In this document: piece by piece, positions 25,672-33,316 of the stretch
Layout: the number at the start of each line of letters is the position of its first letter
Position numbering within the stretch: position 1 is the stretch's first letter
Source: a virus
Reading direction: 5' to 3' (one strand)
Virus record (IMG/VR): IMGVR_UViG_3300025011_000027
Span: 27,967-91,966 of that record
DNA: 64,000 nt
The notes under the pieces: model-generated
The model's database searches: none
The model's input: only the letters and a program-made list of their open reading frames with translations
Told to the model about the DNA's origin: nothing
Position numbers and translations under genes: made by a program

Positions 25672-26853
25672 TTACTTTTTTAGCACTACTTTAATGTCCT
25701 TGTCGGTCTGAGCGTTCTTCTTTACTTTTTGGGTGCCTCGACGTTGCTCTGTAAGCTTCGCAAAGAAGCTCTTGAACTCATTCCCGGCATTGTTTTTCCG
25801 CTCAATTGCTTGAGTGTAGAATGATTCAGGTAACTTTAGGGAATCTGCATAGGGCTTAAGCATTTTACGATATTCTTGGTCAGGGATAGCTTTGAGCTTA
25901 TCAAGCGCACTATCTACCGCGGTAAGGTCAAGATCAACTTTTCCCTTTGCGTACTCACGATACATGGTATTATAAAGAGGTTCTTGCTCTCCATACTGAG
26001 CGTTAGGATGATAGTCCAAACTCATATGATGAGAACCTTTGTCCTTTGAATATCTGAAAGCTTGCTCTTTATCGACACCTAATACCTTTCCTTGTTCAGT
26101 CAATATGAAGTTTCCTGCATGAGAATCGAAGTTCCCAACTGTCCAATCCAGTACGTGTTCGCGCTGAATATCTTGAATCTGTTGAGGTGTAAGTGACTTC
26201 CAGTTAAGCTCTTTCAAATTACCCATTACACCTGGCACAAGAGGTTGAACTGATCCTAGTTTGCCTCCCTTGATTCTATCAGTATGAACTGGAATATGAT
26301 CACCGTATTTGAAGATTCGAGACGCTATATTTGAAACCGCTGTCTGAACATGCGCCCTAAATTCTTCTCTTTGTCCGCCCTTTGACTCCGCAGGTTTAAA
26401 TATATATTGGCGACCTTTATCGTCAGTAAAGATATCCTTCTTCCCTGCTCCCCCTAGATGAGAACCGCTGCCTTGATTCTTCATTTCTGATATCTTTGGA
26501 AGAGTCTCTTTTGCTATCTGACCATCTTTAGTCAAATAGATATGCTGCCCGTTCATGGTTACCCAACGCCCGCCTGGATACTTCTTGTCCATACTTTCTC
26601 CAAATGACTTTTGTAACGTATGTCTTACTGCCCACTGTGCGGCTTGCTCACTGGTCCAACGAACGGTCGGAGTGTTATCACCAAGCTCATTCTTTTTCAG
26701 TCCTTCAAAGACTTGAGTTACAAGTCCGTAAAAAGCTGCTCCTTCTTCTCCTTGATCTCCGTATTCACTTTTGACTATTTGCTTTGCTCTTGACCAGTGG
26801 TTCTCATTATTAAGATCCGCTAGACTTCTCTGGATTTGATCGACTTCACTCAT
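25672..26853 (-). CDS. Kinase-fold (HipA / PI3-4 kinase-like) effector
   Basis: 393 aa. Residues about 135-160 (DIFTDDKGRQYIFKPAES) contain the strand with the ATP-binding Lys, and a helix follows with EFRAHVQTAVSNIA. The catalytic core is HVLDWTVGNFDSHAGNF (about 235-255), then VLGVDKEQAFRY, corresponding to the GNxDxHxxN and D(K/E) metal motifs of HipA and lipid-kinase-like folds. A GGRWVTMNGQHIY segment precedes it. It has its own sigma-A promoter and a palindrome upstream. The substrate is unknown. It could phosphorylate a host protein after injection or a head protein during assembly. Confidence 0.7.
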   Translation of the reverse strand: MSEVDQIQRSLADLNNENHWSRAKQIVKSEYGDQGEEGAAFYGLVTQVFEGLKKNELGDNTPTVRWTSEQAAQWAVRHTLQKSFGESMDKKYPGGRWVTMNGQHIYLTKDGQIAKETLPKISEMKNQGSGSHLGGAGKKDIFTDDKGRQYIFKPAESKGGQREEFRAHVQTAVSNIASRIFKYGDHIPVHTDRIKGGKLGSVQPLVPGVMGNLKELNWKSLTPQQIQDIQREHVLDWTVGNFDSHAGNFILTEQGKVLGVDKEQAFRYSKDKGSHHMSLDYHPNAQYGEQEPLYNTMYREYAKGKVDLDLTAVDSALDKLKAIPDQEYRKMLKPYADSLKLPESFYTQAIERKNNAGNEFKSFFAKLTEQRRGTQKVKKNAQTDKDIKVVLKK

Positions 26854-26887
26854 TAACTTATCCCCCTCTTATTAATGTAATGCTATA

Positions 26888-26916
26888 ATATTACTACATA
26901 ATGAGAGGACTGTCAA
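26888..26916 (-). promoter_or_regulatory. Sigma-A type promoter of the kinase gene
   Basis: Minus strand: TTGACA (26911-26916), 17 bases, TAATAT (26888-26893) and the shared TAATATTA core. It lies in the 60 bp between the small HTH gene and the kinase gene. Confidence 0.8.
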
Positions 26917-26930
26917 ATTACTGACAGTCC
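26907..26930 (-). promoter_or_regulatory. Palindrome overlapping the kinase promoter
   Basis: A perfect 9-bp inverted repeat, GGACTGTCA / TGACAGTCC, with a 6-bp centre. It covers the -35 box of the kinase promoter and includes the stop codon of the upstream HTH gene. No T-run follows, so a protein-binding operator is more likely than a terminator. Confidence 0.6.
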
Positions 26931-27137
26931 CTTTGGTTTGAAGTAATGCTTTTCAAGTACCCCTTTATAATTCGTGATCTCGACGGCGTCCAATTTACCT
27001 TCGCGCTCTAACTTTCTTAAATCCTGACGAGTAATGCCAGCAGCTCTTTTTAGAATAGCTGCGCGAACTGGTTTACCTGTTTCTCCTTCAAAGTGATCAC
27101 AAATGGCATGAATATTAGCTAACCAGATAGGCTTCAT
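26913..27137 (-). CDS. Small HTH DNA-binding protein
   Basis: 74 aa. The ILKRAAGITRQDLRKLEREG segment is a helix-turn-helix with an Arg/Lys-rich recognition helix. KLDAVEITNYKGV then HYFKPKG could form a wing. It starts with ATG overlapping the stop of the 52-aa zinc ribbon gene (ATGA). Its last codons form one arm of the palindrome over the kinase promoter, so it is a natural candidate regulator of that promoter. Confidence 0.6.
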   Translation of the reverse strand: MKPIWLANIHAICDHFEGETGKPVRAAILKRAAGITRQDLRKLEREGKLDAVEITNYKGVLEKHYFKPKGLSVI

Positions 27138-27292
27138 TTGTTCATACCCCAGTTAGATCGTGTGCCGCATTTTGGACAAGTAGCTGAATACTTATCATTC
27201 TCTACTGAGAAAACTTCTCCGCACTTCTTACAAGTTACTTCTTGGTTCTCGCCCTTGCATAGTACCCTAGTTGGTCTTTGTTCTTCTTGCAT
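27134..27292 (-). CDS. 52-aa zinc ribbon protein
   Basis: ATG at 27292, with GGAGGAAAAG about 6 bases upstream. The protein has two CxxC pairs, TCKKCGEV and TCPKCGTR, 18 residues apart, typical of a zinc ribbon. It overlaps its neighbours by a few bases on both sides. Its role is unknown; such ribbons in phages often bind RNA polymerase or nucleic acid. Confidence 0.75.
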   Translation of the reverse strand: MQEEQRPTRVLCKGENQEVTCKKCGEVFSVENDKYSATCPKCGTRSNWGMNK

Positions 27293-27550
27293 TTACTTTT
27301 CCTCCATTAATTCATATTTTATAGACATTTCGCGGATCTCCATGAACTTTAGTTCTTTGTCGTATCCGTCGAATTCTTCCCAAAACTTTTTGGCCTGTTT
27401 CCAACTATCAAATCTTTTTGCTTTATTAAGCTTAATAGTACAGTCGGTATGATGTTTAATGGTAAGATGATTCTTTGCAATGTACTTAAACTCTTGACCA
27501 CGTTGAACGATGATAACAAATTTACCTTCAACTTTTGCTTCAGTTTGCAT
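27293..27550 (-). CDS. Small protein, unknown function
   Basis: 85 aa, Lys-rich, with KLNKAKRFDSWKQAKKFWEEF near the middle, a helix seen in small phage proteins related to DUF2483. No catalytic motif. It lies in a run of small genes transcribed from the 31-bp type promoter at 28222. Confidence 0.55.
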   Translation of the reverse strand: MQTEAKVEGKFVIIVQRGQEFKYIAKNHLTIKHHTDCTIKLNKAKRFDSWKQAKKFWEEFDGYDKELKFMEIREMSIKYELMEEK

Positions 27551-27565
27551 GGTTTTAGTCCCCTT

Positions 27566-27799
27566 TTAGTTTTTAGTTAGTTTTTCATACTCCGCAACCG
27601 TCATATCCTCTTCAGTTACGTCCTCAGCTCTTAAGATAAGATAGTTTCCCTCATGGATTACGGTATATTCATTTGCCATAATACTGAATTTGAGTGCGCT
27701 AAACTTCTGACCAATTTTATCTTTATACCAGTTTCCATACAAGTGAGCCTTAGAAGCTCTAACGACAGTTAGCACCCGTACTCCTTTTCTTAGACTCAT
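27566..27799 (-). CDS. Small beta-barrel-like protein (SK-LYG-WY family)
   Basis: 77 aa. The pattern VVRASKAHLYGNWYKDKIGQKF is shared with IVSNSKSSLYGGWYQELIGQEL in the protein at 44997-45326, so the two are paralogues. Alternating beta strands suggest a small SH3-like barrel. The second paralogue has an N-terminal extension. Role unknown. Confidence 0.65.
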   Translation of the reverse strand: MSLRKGVRVLTVVRASKAHLYGNWYKDKIGQKFSALKFSIMANEYTVIHEGNYLILRAEDVTEEDMTVAEYEKLTKN

Positions 27800-27800
27800 G

Positions 27801-28190
27801 TTAGTATACCCTTTCTTCTGACAGGTTTACGGCGTGTACATTCTCTAAGGTATAGAAACAAGGTTGCTGATCATGAGCTTTAACCCATTCGTCGAAGACT
27901 TCTTGGAATTTACGGGTAAGCTCTGCTTCTGCTTCGTGGGAGATACTATCCAAATACCCATCTGAAGATTCTCCGCATTCTTCTCCAGCGTCACATCTTA
28001 GCTGCTCAAGGATAGTTTCAGCATCAATAGTTGGCCTGAACCATTTAACTTGACCAACATAGATATCGCGTCTCTCACCACAATCAAATGCGTCCCGAAG
28101 TGCTTCCTTCTTAGTTTCACAGGTTCCATTACCCCAAACACCGTCTTCAGTTGCATTCCAAGACCACAGTCCTTCTCTAATCTCTGACAT
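27801..28190 (-). CDS. Small acidic protein, unknown function
   Basis: 129 aa, acidic, with 5 Cys and several Trp residues (GLWSWNATEDGVWGNG, QVKWFRPTIDAE). No known motif. First gene after the promoter at 28222-28252, with 31 bp between promoter and ATG. It is a good candidate for a middle gene placed inside the structural region. Confidence 0.55.
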   Translation of the reverse strand: MSEIREGLWSWNATEDGVWGNGTCETKKEALRDAFDCGERRDIYVGQVKWFRPTIDAETILEQLRCDAGEECGESSDGYLDSISHEAEAELTRKFQEVFDEWVKAHDQQPCFYTLENVHAVNLSEERVY

Positions 28191-28221
28191 TAAAAAACAC
28201 TCCTTTCATCATACATACTAG

Positions 28222-28252
28222 ATATATAACAAAAGAAGCGTATTTTTTAAGT
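28222..28252 (-). promoter_or_regulatory. 31-bp phage promoter element, copy 1
   Basis: Minus strand: ACTTAAAAA, 11 bases, TTGTTATATAT. The stop codon of the MuF gene lies inside ACTTAA. It drives the small genes 28190-26913. Seven copies of this element with equal length occur in the window. Confidence 0.7.
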
Positions 28253-29437
28253 GACTGTTCCATATTCTCTCATATACTGTATGGGGTAACAATGACAGTG
28301 CGGGTGGGTGGAAGCGTTTGGTAACCATCCTCCTTCTTTGCCGATCTTCGAAGCAGTTAGTCCTACATTCATCCCGCCTGTTCTTGCGACATTATGAAGA
28401 ATCTCACTAAGCTTGAATATCTTTGGTGTTCCATCTGGATTTAGGTATAGCTTCTTACACGATGCACACGCGATGGGCTGAACGTGATAATATACTTCAA
28501 TCTCGTCAGCGTCTCCCCCACCTTCGTGTTGTATGCTTGCTAGTTTGCCCAAGTTAGTGGAATACCTGATTTCAGTTTGAGCTATTCTATCCCAATCCCT
28601 ACTTATGTCTTCTTGCTTAAATCGTGACCTTAACTCTGAACTAAGCTCTTGCCATCCTTTGACGCTTCTATCTGACTCTAGGATACTCATTTCTTCTCTG
28701 CTTAGTCCTTCTTCATTGTATTTTGTGATCTTAAGGTCTCCAGAGAAATAGGACTGAATAATAAGGTTTAAGTTCTTCTTTTCATTGGCTAATATAATGT
28801 CCTCTGCTTTGTCGGCAAGCTTTCTTCCAAACCCTGTTACAAACCTTGCCGCGTTCTGCTTTGCTTGCATTAGTATTAGCTCATCTACGCGGTTCAGAGG
28901 TATCTTAGCGACTAGTTTAACCATGTCCGCATACGTATCTCCGTTGGCTAGTACAAACGATAGTCTACCAGCTACATACGACTGATTAATCCAGGTCTCC
29001 AAGTCCTGCTCAGGAGGTACTATGCCGTATTTATTCCACTGACGTTGCAGCGAACTTGGTACTTTATAGCCTAATCCTATCGCGGATCTGAAATGAGATT
29101 CGATTAATAATCTAAGTTCTGCAACTTGTGCTTCAGTCAATGTAGGAGGTACTCCAGACCGTTTACTGAGAATGTTCTTTTTAAACGTGCTTTTCCCTTT
29201 AAACCACTTCTCTATGTTCTGAACGAGTGTAGTCATTAGAGAACGTGTCGTTATATTGAGCTTCTTCTCTATCTGTCTGAGATACCTCTCTGGTATTTCT
29301 TCTCCTACATGGTTATGCTCTTTCTTCGATAGAAGCTCTACCACTTTACTAGTTAAGTGTTCATTCGATATATAGGAGGAGAGTGCTTTTGCAAGTTCTT
29401 CATCTGTGATGTTCTCACGAGTTACCCTTACTTGCAT
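28247..29437 (-). CDS. MuF-like head morphogenesis protein
   Basis: 396 aa. The C-terminal region matches MuF/SPP1 gp7 proteins: RDWDRIAQTEIRYSTNLGKL, CASCKKLYLNPDG, and an end with GWLPNASTHPHCHCYPIQYM. The N-terminal half is helical (TRSLMTTLVQNIEKWF). It follows the portal gene by way of a 50-aa gene. MuF proteins are internal head proteins near the portal. In many phages they or their neighbours carry toxin domains, here encoded as separate genes downstream. Confidence 0.85.
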   Translation of the reverse strand: MQVRVTRENITDEELAKALSSYISNEHLTSKVVELLSKKEHNHVGEEIPERYLRQIEKKLNITTRSLMTTLVQNIEKWFKGKSTFKKNILSKRSGVPPTLTEAQVAELRLLIESHFRSAIGLGYKVPSSLQRQWNKYGIVPPEQDLETWINQSYVAGRLSFVLANGDTYADMVKLVAKIPLNRVDELILMQAKQNAARFVTGFGRKLADKAEDIILANEKKNLNLIIQSYFSGDLKITKYNEEGLSREEMSILESDRSVKGWQELSSELRSRFKQEDISRDWDRIAQTEIRYSTNLGKLASIQHEGGGDADEIEVYYHVQPIACASCKKLYLNPDGTPKIFKLSEILHNVARTGGMNVGLTASKIGKEGGWLPNASTHPHCHCYPIQYMREYGTVT

Positions 29438-29580
29438 TGCGCTGCCTCCTTTTTTCTTAACATTGAATCATATATCTTTTGGAGCTTTACAGCTTTGTCC
29501 ATGCTCCCGAATCTTGCTTCATCATATACCCAAATAGCTAAGTCGGTTAGTGACTTTGACAGTTTGCTTTGGCATTCCAT
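29428..29580 (-). CDS. 50-aa protein between portal and MuF
   Basis: ATG at 29580 with GAGGTG 5 bases upstream. The peptide (ECQSKLSKSLTDLAIWVYDE, then MDKAVKLQKIYDSMLRKKE) is helical. It overlaps the MuF start by 10 bp and provides its ribosome binding site. Function not recognised. Confidence 0.7.
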   Translation of the reverse strand: MECQSKLSKSLTDLAIWVYDEARFGSMDKAVKLQKIYDSMLRKKEAAQCK

Positions 29581-29588
29581 AAGGCACC

Positions 29589-31259
29589 TCATTCATCGTC
29601 TAGTATCTCAAACAGTAGTATCTTAGCACCTTCATTCTTCTTCAGTGCGTTATCACTTGGTTTCTTTTCTGGAGTTGCAGCTTTCTTTTTGTCTTGAGCA
29701 GTAGGCTTAGAGTCTTTCCCCTCTTTGCCTACCGCCTTCGACGCACCATCTTTTCCTTGTCCCTTAGAAGACTTAGGATCACCGCCTCCCGCGTCTTGCT
29801 CGGCCGTAGCCTGTTCTTGAGCTAGTGACGCTGACATTGCTGACATATACACGGTGCTATCTGGAACGTCTCCGAACTCTAGATCTCCTTCTAATCCCAT
29901 GGAGCGTCGAGATTCGTTAAACGTCATACCAGCTTTAAGTTGTTTACTAATCAATTCTATTCGTCGATCTTCGTCGGCAAGGTCTGTATCATATATCATA
30001 ACTAAATCGTCATAACGAGGTTTAATGACTACTTTAGTTAACCAACTAGCATGTCCAAATATAATGCTCTCTAATCCCTCTTGCTTAGCGTCAGAAAGGA
30101 TTTCATCTTCATTAGCTCCATTACCTATGCTCATCCCACCGCTGGATCCTTTGTCAATTGTAAAGTTAACTATTGACGGGTGCGCTCTGAATGCTGCGGT
30201 CTTTAACTGAATAATAATCCTCAAGAATTCAGCAAATTGAACGTCTTTTGGAAGCTCTCTGATCTTAATTAACTCAGCTTTGAAATTCTCATCCGCAGGG
30301 ATAACTGGCACACGTTGATAGTCTCCAGAACCACTTTGGTCAAGTACTTGTCTTTGAAATGCTCCAAGTCCGATAGGGTCAACGTCACCATATAGAAATA
30401 GCATACTTTCAGGACTGTCTTGATTGAATAGTCCATCATTATATGCCCAAGCATTCAACCACGTTTGTGTAGCCATAATAGACTGCTCTAGTGCCGACCC
30501 TGCTCCATATGCCCATCGGTCAATCTCGACACTTGGGTTGGTAATGTTTACGCTCATTTCTTCAGCGGTCCAGCATGCTACAGGTAAAGCGTCAATCACT
30601 TGAACATATGCGGCGTTAGTAACATCCAATCCATAGGTCTTAAATATTCCTTCATACGATGCGCTTCTGGTGGTTTTGTTCTTCTTAGCAAAGTCCATCA
30701 GAACTTCGATAACAGGACGAATCGTAGTACCGTCCACAAGATGATAAGAGCAAGGTGCTCCAGTACGATCTTTAGTAATGACCATAGCCTTTCGATCATA
30801 TGTAAGCTCTTGGTCTGTGCATACCGCGGCGAAGTCGATAAACCCATTTGGATGAATCATAGGATTGACGTTCTCTATGATCTTCTCAACCTCTTTACAA
30901 CGGCGTATAACGTCCTCTGTGGGGCTATAGTTAGGGTCGGCGTGATTCTCGTTCACCACTCTATATCCGACCTGCTTACCAGGCACTACGACCTTCTTAG
31001 AGAGGTATTTAACTTGTGCTACTCTTGCCATAATGATGATCTTATCTATTAGCGATTTCTCGCGTGATAATCTTAGTAAGTCGAACTGAATAGAGCTATT
31101 TGGTTTGTGGTATCCTGTTCCCGCCATGTCTCGTGCTTGTGAATACTGAGAGAAGAACTTACCTCTAGCTGCTTGCTTTTGAGCTTCTTCTTCCATTTTC
31201 TTGGCGAGCGTTACCCGCTCCGGAACGATTAGCCCATTGTATTGTGCCCACTCAGCCAT
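29589..31259 (-). CDS. Portal protein
   Basis: 556 aa with AGGAGG 10 bases upstream. Portal-type segments include SLIDKIIIMARVAQVKYL near the N-terminus, ELTYDRKAMVITKDRTG and YHLVDGTTIRPV. A helical wing follows (WLNAWAYNDGLFNQDSP), and the C-terminal 75 residues are a Lys/Glu/Ala-rich tail. The position ahead of MuF fits. The tail may bind the neck or DNA. A promoter lies 55-83 bp upstream of the start. Confidence 0.85.
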   Translation of the reverse strand: MAEWAQYNGLIVPERVTLAKKMEEEAQKQAARGKFFSQYSQARDMAGTGYHKPNSSIQFDLLRLSREKSLIDKIIIMARVAQVKYLSKKVVVPGKQVGYRVVNENHADPNYSPTEDVIRRCKEVEKIIENVNPMIHPNGFIDFAAVCTDQELTYDRKAMVITKDRTGAPCSYHLVDGTTIRPVIEVLMDFAKKNKTTRSASYEGIFKTYGLDVTNAAYVQVIDALPVACWTAEEMSVNITNPSVEIDRWAYGAGSALEQSIMATQTWLNAWAYNDGLFNQDSPESMLFLYGDVDPIGLGAFQRQVLDQSGSGDYQRVPVIPADENFKAELIKIRELPKDVQFAEFLRIIIQLKTAAFRAHPSIVNFTIDKGSSGGMSIGNGANEDEILSDAKQEGLESIIFGHASWLTKVVIKPRYDDLVMIYDTDLADEDRRIELISKQLKAGMTFNESRRSMGLEGDLEFGDVPDSTVYMSAMSASLAQEQATAEQDAGGGDPKSSKGQGKDGASKAVGKEGKDSKPTAQDKKKAATPEKKPSDNALKKNEGAKILLFEILDDE

Positions 31260-31314
31260 AACGCTACGCCTCCTAAATTAAATATGTCTTATAAATGATA
31301 TCAGAACTATGTAT

Positions 31315-31342
31315 AGTATAGCGGGTTTTCCCCAAGAGTCAA
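31315..31342 (-). promoter_or_regulatory. Promoter of the portal operon
   Basis: Minus strand: TTGACT (31337-31342), 16 bases, TATACT (31315-31320). The spacer holds a small hairpin GGGGAAAACCC. It begins directly after the T-tract of the terminator at 31347-31385, so it restarts transcription for the head genes. Confidence 0.7.
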
Positions 31343-31385
31343 CAAAAAGAGAACGCGGAGAGGGACCAACCAATCGCGTTCTCTT
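31341..31385 (-). terminator. Strong terminator at the end of the noncoding region
   Basis: Minus-strand 11-bp perfect stem, AAGAGAACGCG / CGCGTTCTCTT, with a 17-base loop, followed by TTTTTGTT. It would end an RNA running from about 32000. It is the strongest hairpin terminator in the window. Confidence 0.85.
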
Positions 31386-32003
31386 ATTTGGTATGATGTG
31401 TTGTTGAAGGCATCATACTATTTGTGCCAGAGCAGGTCGCCTACTACCCCTCTGACTTGCATCATACGTTTTGCTTCCTAAAAATACACTATATGTTGAG
31501 GGATAAAGAGTGCATAGACCTTCACTGTCGGGAATTCTGCGGAAACTCCCACCCAATGTCTCTCAAAGTCTCTACACGAACTGAAAGATACATGCTAGTC
31601 CAACATTCAGTATACCACCTTCGTAGGTCTGATAGTCAGAGCTATGCAACATGATAACACACCACCTTATGATTCAATTAGTGTAAGCAATGCCACCTAT
31701 ACTTACGTACTCCCTCGAAGTGTCTTTATCACACTTCTACACTAATGCTTTTCAGCATCCCAAAATTAACTATTTTTAAGAGATAAGCGAACCTGGATTC
31801 AGTTCCCAATTAGATTGGGCACCTCCATAGAGTTCGCTTCTATTTCTCTTGAATGCTTCTTACCCTCCCAGAATAAGCATTCGACACACTGCCCTCACTT
31901 TCAGATTCTTACTTGCAGTGCTTCCCTAGTTACTTAATCCTGGCTGTTAGTTCATCAGCGTACTCATTTACTCGCGGGCAATATTATCCGCCGCCACCAA
32001 GAT
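31347..32003 (-). ncRNA. Candidate large structured noncoding RNA (about 650 nt)
   Basis: No plausible gene lies in 31260-32004. The minus strand shows many hairpins: 31887-31892 with 31915-31920; 31851-31858 with 31875-31882; 31805-31810 with 31814-31819; 31785-31792 with 31832-31839, extended by 31779-31783 with 31845-31849; 31745-31749 with 31754-31758 closing a GAAA tetraloop; 31718-31723 with 31731-31736; 31677-31685 with 31738-31746; a long-range pair 31511-31517 with 31642-31648; and 31391-31398 with 31411-31418. It ends in a strong terminator. Size, ornate structure and phage location resemble ROOL or GOLLD RNAs, but family membership is not shown. No upstream promoter is obvious. Confidence 0.6.
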
Positions 32004-32004
32004 G

Positions 32005-32259
32005 TTAGTCCAAACTCGTTCTGCGCTCACTGAGCTTCGGTTGTTTCTTACGGTGTACATTCTTACCGTCTTTACAATCGGGACACAAGCATGCTACCGC
32101 TCTGTGGCTGTGAGTGACTAATGAAGAGCCAAGGAAACGTAGTCCTTGGAGCGTTCGTTTACATTGATCGCACTGAAAGGGAAATAAAGTATCACACTCT
32201 TGCCAAACAATGTTTTGCTTTATTGGTGAACCTTTAAACCCATCAAACGCTCTAGCCAT
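32005..32259 (-). CDS. Small zinc finger protein
   Basis: 84 aa. Cys pairs QCDQCKRT and CLCPDCKDG are about 25 residues apart, typical of a zinc ribbon. The C-terminus is basic (HRKKQPKLSERRTS). It is immediately upstream of the large noncoding region, with its stop only a few bases before the first RNA stem. RNA binding is a possible but untested role. Confidence 0.65.
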   Translation of the reverse strand: MARAFDGFKGSPIKQNIVWQECDTLFPFQCDQCKRTLQGLRFLGSSLVTHSHRAVACLCPDCKDGKNVHRKKQPKLSERRTSLD

Positions 32260-32564
32260 CAGTTTTTACTTGGATCAAGCTTAGCGTTATCAAGCTCAAT
32301 AAGAATAGCTCTTACCTGAGGATTAGTTTCTGCGGTTTTAATAAGGAGTGCATTCTGGTCAGCCATAAACTCAGCTTTAGCTTTTCGAACGTCTTCCTCA
32401 GTAACTACACCTGCCGACAATAAGAGGGTTAGAATAAACTCCGATCCATCCCTCGATAGCATTTCTTCAGTGTAGTACATTTTGTTAGGATCTAACTGCT
32501 TAAGCTCTATGACTGCCGCGGCTGGTTTGTTTCTGAACTGACTTAAATCAGGAATTTTGCTCAT
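32259..32564 (-). CDS. Small helical protein, unknown function
   Basis: 101 aa, mostly helical (YTEEMLSRDGSEFILTLLLS, VTEEDVRKAKAEFMADQNA). The N-terminus DLSQFRNKPAAAVIELKQLD resembles short phage proteins that often precede portal genes. It overlaps the next gene by one base. The 125 bp before it (32570-32690) hold no supportable gene. Confidence 0.55.
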   Translation of the reverse strand: MSKIPDLSQFRNKPAAAVIELKQLDPNKMYYTEEMLSRDGSEFILTLLLSAGVVTEEDVRKAKAEFMADQNALLIKTAETNPQVRAILIELDNAKLDPSKN

Positions 32565-32693
32565 TTGAGTTCCTCTTCTCTAACTAAACGTCATAAAATC
32601 TTCTGAGAGCTTACGTGCGGCGCTGTGCGGCATTTTGATGTTCTTTATGTGCAAATACTTCCCGCGCATGCGCTGACTCGTTACGGGCTAAAT

Positions 32694-32867
32694 CTACATG
32701 ATCCTATTTCTACTTTTGTACTGCATATATAGAAATTCAATGATAGCGTAACCAAATCCACCTAATATCACTAAAATTAAGAGTGGGATAGCTACTTGGA
32801 TTCCCATACTGAAAGTTAAACAGACAAATGATACGACTAGCCAAAATAAGAATTTAAGTGCTTTCAT
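32694..32867 (-). CDS. Small membrane protein
   Basis: 57 aa from ATG at 32867, with GAAGGAAGG 8-9 bases upstream. A longer frame from 32924 lacks a ribosome binding site. Two hydrophobic segments (LKFLFWLVVSFVCLTF and VAIPLLILVILGGFGYAII) suggest two membrane passes. A holin or inhibitor role is possible but unsupported. An extended -10 (TGTTATAAT) lies about 25 bp upstream. Confidence 0.65.
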   Translation of the reverse strand: MKALKFLFWLVVSFVCLTFSMGIQVAIPLLILVILGGFGYAIIEFLYMQYKSRNRIM

Positions 32868-32938
32868 AGTGTTGCGCCTTCCTTCTTTAGTTTTACATAT
32901 TATAACATAAGGAAAGCGCACCATACTATCCTTAGTTT

Positions 32939-33115
32939 TTAACGATTACGCTTCCGTGATGCTTTGGCAACTTTGTTCGCGCGGTTACGTTTTGCACGAT
33001 ACCTAAATAGTTTGAAATCCTCTTCATTTAGAGGAAAGTCTCTGCGCTCTTGACTTGGCATCATAGCTGCTAGAATCTCATCTGGTAAACCACTTCCGTA
33101 CGACAAATTGATCAC
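32939..33115 (-). CDS. Small basic protein
   Basis: 58 aa from GTG at 33115, overlapping the stop of the previous gene (GTGA). A TTG at 33106 with AGAGAG 8 bases upstream is an alternative start. The C-terminal 25 residues are strongly basic (FRYRAKRNRANKVAKASRKR), which suggests nucleic acid binding. Confidence 0.65.
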   Translation of the reverse strand: MINLSYGSGLPDEILAAMMPSQERRDFPLNEEDFKLFRYRAKRNRANKVAKASRKRNR

Positions 33116-33315
33116 TCTCTTTCTAATCTTTTTAAGAACTTATCACGAACTAAGATCATTCCCATAGCCATTTGGGGATTAACTTTTCTCGCATATTGAA
33201 GCTCTTCATTTATGTCCGCAAGAAAAGCCTTTATTCGTTGATCATCAGACAGTCGTGATGGTTCTTCGTTTCCGCATACGGAACAGACATGTACCATGAT
33301 AATCGAATCAGGCAT
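33112..33315 (-). CDS. Small protein with Cys pair
   Basis: 67 aa from ATG at 33315, with CAAGGAGG 7 bases upstream. The longer version to 33378 lies in another gene's coding sequence. A single CxxC (VCSVCGNEEPS) near the N-terminus is followed by a helix (DQRIKAFLADINEELQYARK). Unknown role. Confidence 0.65.
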   Translation of the reverse strand: MPDSIIMVHVCSVCGNEEPSRLSDDQRIKAFLADINEELQYARKVNPQMAMGMILVRDKFLKRLERE

Positions 33316-33316
33316 A

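Noticed and set aside
31424-31654. Plus-strand 76-codon frame in the noncoding region
   Set aside because: No binding site and it crosses several stable stems; no other plus-strand genes exist.
31262-32004. Group I intron or tRNA cluster
   Set aside because: Flanking genes are intact, no endonuclease is inside and no tRNA cloverleaf or TTCGAATCC-type arm could be drawn.
32570-32690. Short open frame before the 101-aa gene region
   Set aside because: A 29-codon frame follows a stop without any usable start codon.
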